A stretch of 9,844 nucleotides of DNA from Frankiales bacterium (GTDB lineage Bacteria > Actinomycetota > Actinomycetes > Mycobacteriales > SCTD01): assembly GCA_025965495.1 (NCBI GenBank), contig JAOPWW010000064.1:1-9844 (forward strand), read 5' to 3'. This document shows positions 6,747 through 9,844 of the stretch, one piece after another (the first letter of the stretch is position 1; the number at the start of each line of letters is the position of its first letter). The notes under the pieces were generated by a model. That model was not told where the DNA came from and did not search any database. It saw only the letters and a list, made by a program, of their open reading frames with translations. A program made the translations under genes and the position numbers.

Positions 6747-6899
6747 GTCGCGCTCCTGTGGTCGGGGTCGCGGCGACCGTAGGAAGCGCCGGTGAAGGCC
6801 CGGCGGCAGTGCGGGAACAGCCAGGTCTCGTGTCGTTCACCGGGCGACCGGACGGCTGTGCGGACGGCGGTGCGGTCGGGTGAGCGGACCGTCCCCGGG
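6747..6899. other. Intergenic region upstream of narK with a 12-bp tandem repeat
   Basis: This gap must hold the narK promoter and any terminator of the sulfotransferase gene. It contains AGGAG (complement of 6753-6757), the narK ribosome binding site. It also contains a tandem pair, GGACGGCTGTGC (6850-6861) and GGACGGCGGTGC (6862-6873), matching at 11 of 12 positions. GGACGG in either copy can pair with CCGTCC at 6889-6894, and CGACCG (6845-6850) can pair with CGGTCG (6873-6878). These are alternative weak stems. I see no clear -35/-10 pair and no strong terminator. Confidence 0.4.
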
Positions 6900-7715
6900 C
6901 TAGGACCAGCCGTCCGGCAGCGACCGGCCCAGCCGAGCGGCGAGCCGGGCGTTGTCGTCCGCGAAGGTCGCCCGCAGCCGCGCCGCCTCGTGCGGGTCCA
7001 TCGCCGGGGGCGGGCCGCCGAAGGCGTTCCAGCGCCAGAGCCGCCGGCCGAGCCGCGTCCGGGACGCACCGCTGGTGTGGAGCGCGTGCTGCAGGGACCG
7101 GGACCGGGGACGCGACGTCGGGTTGACCGAGCCGGTCTGCGCGGGCGGGTGCTCGTCGGACACCCCCGCGAACCGGCAGACCCGGGCGAAGGTCCTCACC
7201 GGGTCTGCCAGGAGGTCGTCGAACAGCAGGAGCAGCAGCCGGTCCGGGCCGACGGCGTCGTCCCAGCGGGCGACCTGCTCGGCGTAGCGACCGCGCGTCA
7301 GGTAGTCGGCGCGGCTGCCGCCCCGGAGGTCCGCGCGGACCGCCGCCGGCCAGCTGCGCCGTTCGACCCCGAGCTGGCAGAAGTACCAGTAGTTCGACCA
7401 GGCCCGCGCCACCGGCTCGCGCAGGACGGCGACGAAGCGGGCCTGCGGGAGGGTCGCCCGAGCCCGCTCGGGGGCCAGCGGGCAGCCCAGGTACGTCGGG
7501 GTCGCCTCGCCGACGACGAGCCCGGGCCCGCCGGGCGGCAGCTGCGCCCGGTACCAGTCGACGCCGCGGTCGTAGTACAGGTCGAGGTACTCCAGCTCCT
7601 TGGTCGCCGACATCCGCACCTGGGGGTGCGCCGACAGCCAAGCGGCGAGCGACGTCGTGCCCGCCTTCGGCGCGCCGATGACGACGAGGCCGGGCAGGGC
7701 GCCAGGCTGGGGCAC
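6900..7715 (-). CDS. PAPS-dependent sulfotransferase (271 aa)
   Basis: Transfers sulfate from 3'-phosphoadenylyl sulfate to a hydroxyl or amine, most likely on a glycan or glycolipid. The 5'-phosphosulfate-binding loop is GAPKAGTTSLAAWLSAHP (14-31), with the expected catalytic Lys17. The 3'-phosphate-binding region is RFVAVLREPVARAWSNYWY (93-111), with Arg99 and Ser107. KELEYLDLYYDRGVDWY (39-55) and GEATPTYL (69-76) are the usual conserved blocks of sulfotransferases of the carbohydrate (heparan-sulfotransferase-like) class. There is no signal peptide or membrane helix. The GTG at 7715 is chosen for its excellent ribosome binding site AAGGAGGT five bases upstream, and because the family core begins immediately after it. 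It is divergent from a sugar-1-phosphate transferase, suggesting a polysaccharide substrate. The reading frame stays open far upstream, but that stretch is antisense to the neighbour and is not coding. No PAPS-synthesis genes are in view. Confidence 0.93.
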   Translation of the reverse strand: MPQPGALPGLVVIGAPKAGTTSLAAWLSAHPQVRMSATKELEYLDLYYDRGVDWYRAQLPPGGPGLVVGEATPTYLGCPLAPERARATLPQARFVAVLREPVARAWSNYWYFCQLGVERRSWPAAVRADLRGGSRADYLTRGRYAEQVARWDDAVGPDRLLLLLFDDLLADPVRTFARVCRFAGVSDEHPPAQTGSVNPTSRPRSRSLQHALHTSGASRTRLGRRLWRWNAFGGPPPAMDPHEAARLRATFADDNARLAARLGRSLPDGWS

Positions 7716-7952
7716 GAGGGACCTCCTTCTGGTCGAGGGCGGACCGTACAAGTCCCGCCCGGACCTGGTCCAAACCGGGAGAGGTCGGGCACGTGAGCAG
7801 CCTGGCCGTGAGAAAGTCCTCCCGATCTGGTCACAGGCCGCGCGCTTCCGGGCCCTCGTTCGTTGAGAGGTCGAAGGACGGGCCGACGTCGGGCCGGACG
7901 GTGAGCGCCCTCCCACCCGGGAACGGCGCTGGTGCGCGTGCGAGGAGACCTC
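7716..7952. other. Divergent intergenic region of the polysaccharide locus
   Basis: These 237 bases separate two divergent genes and contain stretches visibly less GC-rich than the surroundings (for example near 7745-7775 and 7805-7830), as expected of a control region. Inverted repeats seen are GGACCTGGTCC (7761-7771) and the perfect 10-mer CCGACGTCGG (7883-7892). CGTGAG occurs at 7792-7797 and 7807-7812. GAGGAG (7942-7947) is the ribosome binding site for the plus-strand gene. A plus-strand promoter could not be placed. Confidence 0.45.
7745..7773 (-). promoter_or_regulatory. Possible promoter of the sulfotransferase gene
   Basis: On the minus strand, TTGGAC (7773-7768) and TGTACG (7750-7745) are separated by 17 bases. 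They would give a 5' leader of roughly 20 bases containing the ribosome binding site. Both boxes match the housekeeping consensus only partly. The -35 box overlaps a short palindrome, GGACCTGGTCC (7761-7771), which could be an operator. Confidence 0.3.
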
Positions 7953-9410
7953 ATGACCGAGGCGCTGGACCTGCCTACGCCGCTCGTCGGCCTGGACACC
8001 GTCGACTGGTCGCTGACCAGCGAGCGGCCGCACGTGCCGATGGCCCGGCGGCGCCTGCGCGCCCGACCGAGCCGGGCGGTGGACGTGCTGTCCGCGGTGC
8101 ACGGCGCGCACGGCGCTCCTGTCGCGGTCGCGTGCGACGCCGCGGTGGTCCTGCTGGCCGCGACCGTCGTCGGGGCGGGGAGCCTGGCCTTCCGCGTCCT
8201 GCTCGCCGCGGGCGCGGTGCTCGCCGGCTACCTCTGCCAGGTGTACACGACCCGGGACACCGTGCAGACCCGCGGCTTCCTCTGGTACCCGCAGCGCGTC
8301 GTCGCGCCGCTGGCCGTCACGGGCGGGGTCGCGGTGGCCGCCACCGACGTCCCCCTCGGCGACGTCACGGCCGTCCTGGTGGTCGCCGTCGTCCTCCTGA
8401 CCGCGGCGCGCGCCCTGACCTGGAGCGTGCTCGTCGTGGCCCGCCGCACCGGGCGCGGCCTGCGCCCGACGCTGATCGTCGGCGACGGCGAGACCGCCGG
8501 CACCGTGTGGCGCCGCCTCGTGGAGTTCCCCGAGGCCGGCCTGCTCCCGACGCAGCTGCTCACCTTCGAGGGCGCGCACGTGCCCGGCGCCGTCGAGCGG
8601 GAGCTGGTGGCCAAGGGCATCCGCCACGTCGTCCTCGTGTCCCCCGGCCCCGAGGAGGCGCTGCTCACGGCGGCCCTCCCGCGCCAGGCCACGCGCGCCC
8701 CGTTCTTCTCGACCGTCCCCCCGCTCGCCGAGCTGTTCCTGGACCCGCGGTCGGTCAGCGAGGTCGGCGGCATCCCCCTGATCCCCCTCGGCCGTGTCAC
8801 CCGGGCCCGCCGGACCTTCCCCGGCAAGCGCGCCCTCGACCTCGCCGTCGCTGGTCTCATGGCCCTGCTCCTGGCGCCGCTCGGCCTCGCCCTGGCGCTC
8901 GCGATCCGGTGCGACGACGGCGGGCCGGTCTTCTACCGGCAGTCCCGCGTCGGGCGCGACGGCGTCTCGTTCCCCATGCTCAAGTTCCGCACTATGGTCG
9001 TCGGGGCCGACCGCATGCTCGACGTCCTCGAGGGCGACGACAACATCAGCGACGGTCTGCTGTTCAAGCTCCGCGACGACCCCCGCATCACCCGCGTCGG
9101 CCGGCTCCTGCGCAAGACCTCCCTCGACGAGCTGCCGCAGCTGGTCAACGTGCTGCAGGGCACCATGAGCCTGGTCGGTCCGCGGCCCCTGCCGGTCGCC
9201 GTCGAGGACTTCGCGCCCATGGAGGCGGAGCGGCACACCGTCCTGCCGGGGATCACCGGGTACTGGCAGCTGTCCGGCGGGCCGGAGCTGACCTACGCCG
9301 AGATGATCCGGCTGGACCTGGCCTACATCCGGACGTGGTCGCTGTGGCAGGACCTGCGGCTGCTCCTGCGCACGATCCCGGCCGTCCTGCACCGGCACGG
9401 CGCCAGCTGA
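7953..9410 (+). CDS. Polyprenyl-phosphate sugar-1-phosphate transferase (exopolysaccharide initiating glycosyltransferase, 485 aa)
   Basis: Transfers a sugar-1-phosphate from a nucleotide sugar to undecaprenyl phosphate, starting a polysaccharide repeat unit at the inner membrane. The architecture is that of WbaP/CpsE/ExoY-type enzymes. An N-terminal region with four hydrophobic segments (about 57-75, 79-97, 115-131, 138-164) is followed by a Rossmann-like domain (about 172-280, TLIVGDGETAG). The catalytic domain runs from about 288 to 485. It starts with the re-entrant helix after GKRALDLAVAG and carries PMLKFRTM (341-348). It continues with DPRITRVGRLLRKTSLDELP (376-395) and QGTMSLVGPRPLP (402-414), then PGITGYWQLSG (432-442). 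The ATG at 7953 is preferred over a GTG at 7932 because GAGGAG sits five bases before it. The gene is complete at normal length. Its stop abuts or overlaps the next glycosyltransferase, so the two are probably one operon. The sugar used cannot be read from the sequence. Confidence 0.96.
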   Translation: MTEALDLPTPLVGLDTVDWSLTSERPHVPMARRRLRARPSRAVDVLSAVHGAHGAPVAVACDAAVVLLAATVVGAGSLAFRVLLAAGAVLAGYLCQVYTTRDTVQTRGFLWYPQRVVAPLAVTGGVAVAATDVPLGDVTAVLVVAVVLLTAARALTWSVLVVARRTGRGLRPTLIVGDGETAGTVWRRLVEFPEAGLLPTQLLTFEGAHVPGAVERELVAKGIRHVVLVSPGPEEALLTAALPRQATRAPFFSTVPPLAELFLDPRSVSEVGGIPLIPLGRVTRARRTFPGKRALDLAVAGLMALLLAPLGLALALAIRCDDGGPVFYRQSRVGRDGVSFPMLKFRTMVVGADRMLDVLEGDDNISDGLLFKLRDDPRITRVGRLLRKTSLDELPQLVNVLQGTMSLVGPRPLPVAVEDFAPMEAERHTVLPGITGYWQLSGGPELTYAEMIRLDLAYIRTWSLWQDLRLLLRTIPAVLHRHGAS

Positions 9411-9844
9411 CCCTCCTGCGGCCGCTCCGGGTCCTGCACGTCAACGACCAGCCGCTCGGGCACGGCGGCGGCGCGGAGGTCAGCCTCGGGCGCCTCGTGC
9501 AGGCCCAGCGCGAGGCGGGAGACCTCCCCACCCTGCTCGCGGGGGAGGTCGTCCACACCGGGGTCGGCCGGCTGCTCGACCTGTGGGACCCGACGGCCCG
9601 CCGGCTGCTGCGCGACCGCACGGCGCGGGAGCGGCCCGACGTCGTCCACCTGCACAACGTCGTGCGGGAGCTCAGCCCCAGCGTGCTGGGCGCCACGGGC
9701 GGCGTGCCCGTGGTCCTCACCGTGCACGACCTGCGGGTCCTCGGCGGCGGCGAGCACCACCTGCCCGATCCGCGGGCGGTCGCCGACCGGCTGGTCCTGG
9801 CGCCGCTGACCCGGCTGCTGGTGCGCCGCCACGTCGCCGCGGTC
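9407..9844 (+). CDS. Glycosyltransferase family 4-type protein, N-terminal part (runs off the window)
   Basis: From about 9407 to the window end the frame is open for 146 codons. It reads RPLRVLHVNDQPLGHGGGAE, then PDVVHLHNVVRELSPSVLG and PVVLTVHDLRVLGGGEHHLPD. These are the first beta strand with its glycine-rich turn, the DVVHLHN strand and the TVHD segment of the N-terminal Rossmann domain of GT4-type (GT-B fold) glycosyltransferases. The enzyme probably adds a sugar to the lipid-linked intermediate made by the upstream transferase. The nucleotide-sugar-binding C-terminal half is outside the window. The start is uncertain: no ATG or TTG lies near the family N-terminus. A CTG at 9407 overlaps the upstream TGA (CTGA), and in-frame GTGs lie at 9335 and 9344 inside the upstream gene. 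The close overlap implies translational coupling. Confidence 0.85.
   Translation, partial: MTLLRPLRVLHVNDQPLGHGGGAEVSLGRLVQAQREAGDLPTLLAGEVVHTGVGRLLDLWDPTARRLLRDRTARERPDVVHLHNVVRELSPSVLGATGGVPVVLTVHDLRVLGGGEHHLPDPRAVADRLVLAPLTRLLVRRHVAAV

Noticed and set aside
5214..6782. 522-codon plus-strand open frame opposite narK
   Set aside because: Antisense shadow with Gln/Arg/Glu/Asp-rich low-complexity translation.
6743..6838. Short minus-strand reading frames upstream of narK as a leader peptide
   Set aside because: A GTG-started frame exists, but no ribosome binding site, regulatory codon run or associated attenuator hairpin supports it.
5482..7773. 763-codon minus-strand open frame spanning narK and the sulfotransferase gene
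   Set aside because: It reads both real genes in a wrong frame; no domain is visible.
7932..7952. GTG at 7932 as the start of the sugar-phosphate transferase
   Set aside because: The ATG at 7953 has GAGGAG at ideal spacing; the GTG has none and would place that site inside the coding sequence.
7716..9398. Upstream continuation of the sulfotransferase frame to 9398
   Set aside because: The stretch is antisense to the sugar-phosphate transferase and has no family similarity; the GTG at 7715 has a near-perfect ribosome binding site.

Overview
The window is very GC-rich (by eye above 70%). G/C-ending codons, GTG starts, GC-rich hairpins without T-tracts and several actinobacterial-type proteins (an acyl-CoA dehydrogenase starting MGHYKSNLRD, a DUF6458-like membrane protein, a NarK2-like transporter) point to a high-GC Actinomycetota chromosome. 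The genus cannot be fixed from this sequence. No tRNA, rRNA, CRISPR array, insertion sequence or phage gene is visible.

Left part (1-2335, + strand): a complete FadE-type acyl-CoA dehydrogenase ending at a 15-bp hairpin, then a 72-residue two-helix membrane protein. Two overlapping, mutually exclusive hairpins sit between it and the convergent minus-strand genes.

Middle (2335-6746, - strand): in transcription order, a NarK-family nitrate/nitrite transporter followed by its own terminator hairpin. Then comes a tight three-gene run: a secreted Pro/Thr-rich beta protein, a cytoplasmic thioredoxin-NHL propeller fusion with a CCVNC motif, and a stand-alone Lrp/AsnC ligand-binding (RAM) domain whose start codon lies in a hairpin.

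Right part (6900-9844): a cell-surface polysaccharide region. A PAPS-dependent sulfotransferase (-) is divergent across a 237-bp intergenic region from a polyprenyl-phosphate sugar-1-phosphate transferase (+). The latter overlaps, or directly abuts, the N-terminal part of a GT4-type glycosyltransferase that runs off the window. The initiating transferase would load the first sugar on the lipid carrier and the glycosyltransferase would extend it. The sulfotransferase is a candidate for decorating the glycan, suggesting a sulfated exopolysaccharide or glycolipid. This last step is inferred from neighbourhood only.

No clearly unprecedented system is visible. The best leads are the sulfotransferase/initiating-transferase locus, the thioredoxin-NHL gene with its RAM-domain partner, and the RNA-structure features between genes.
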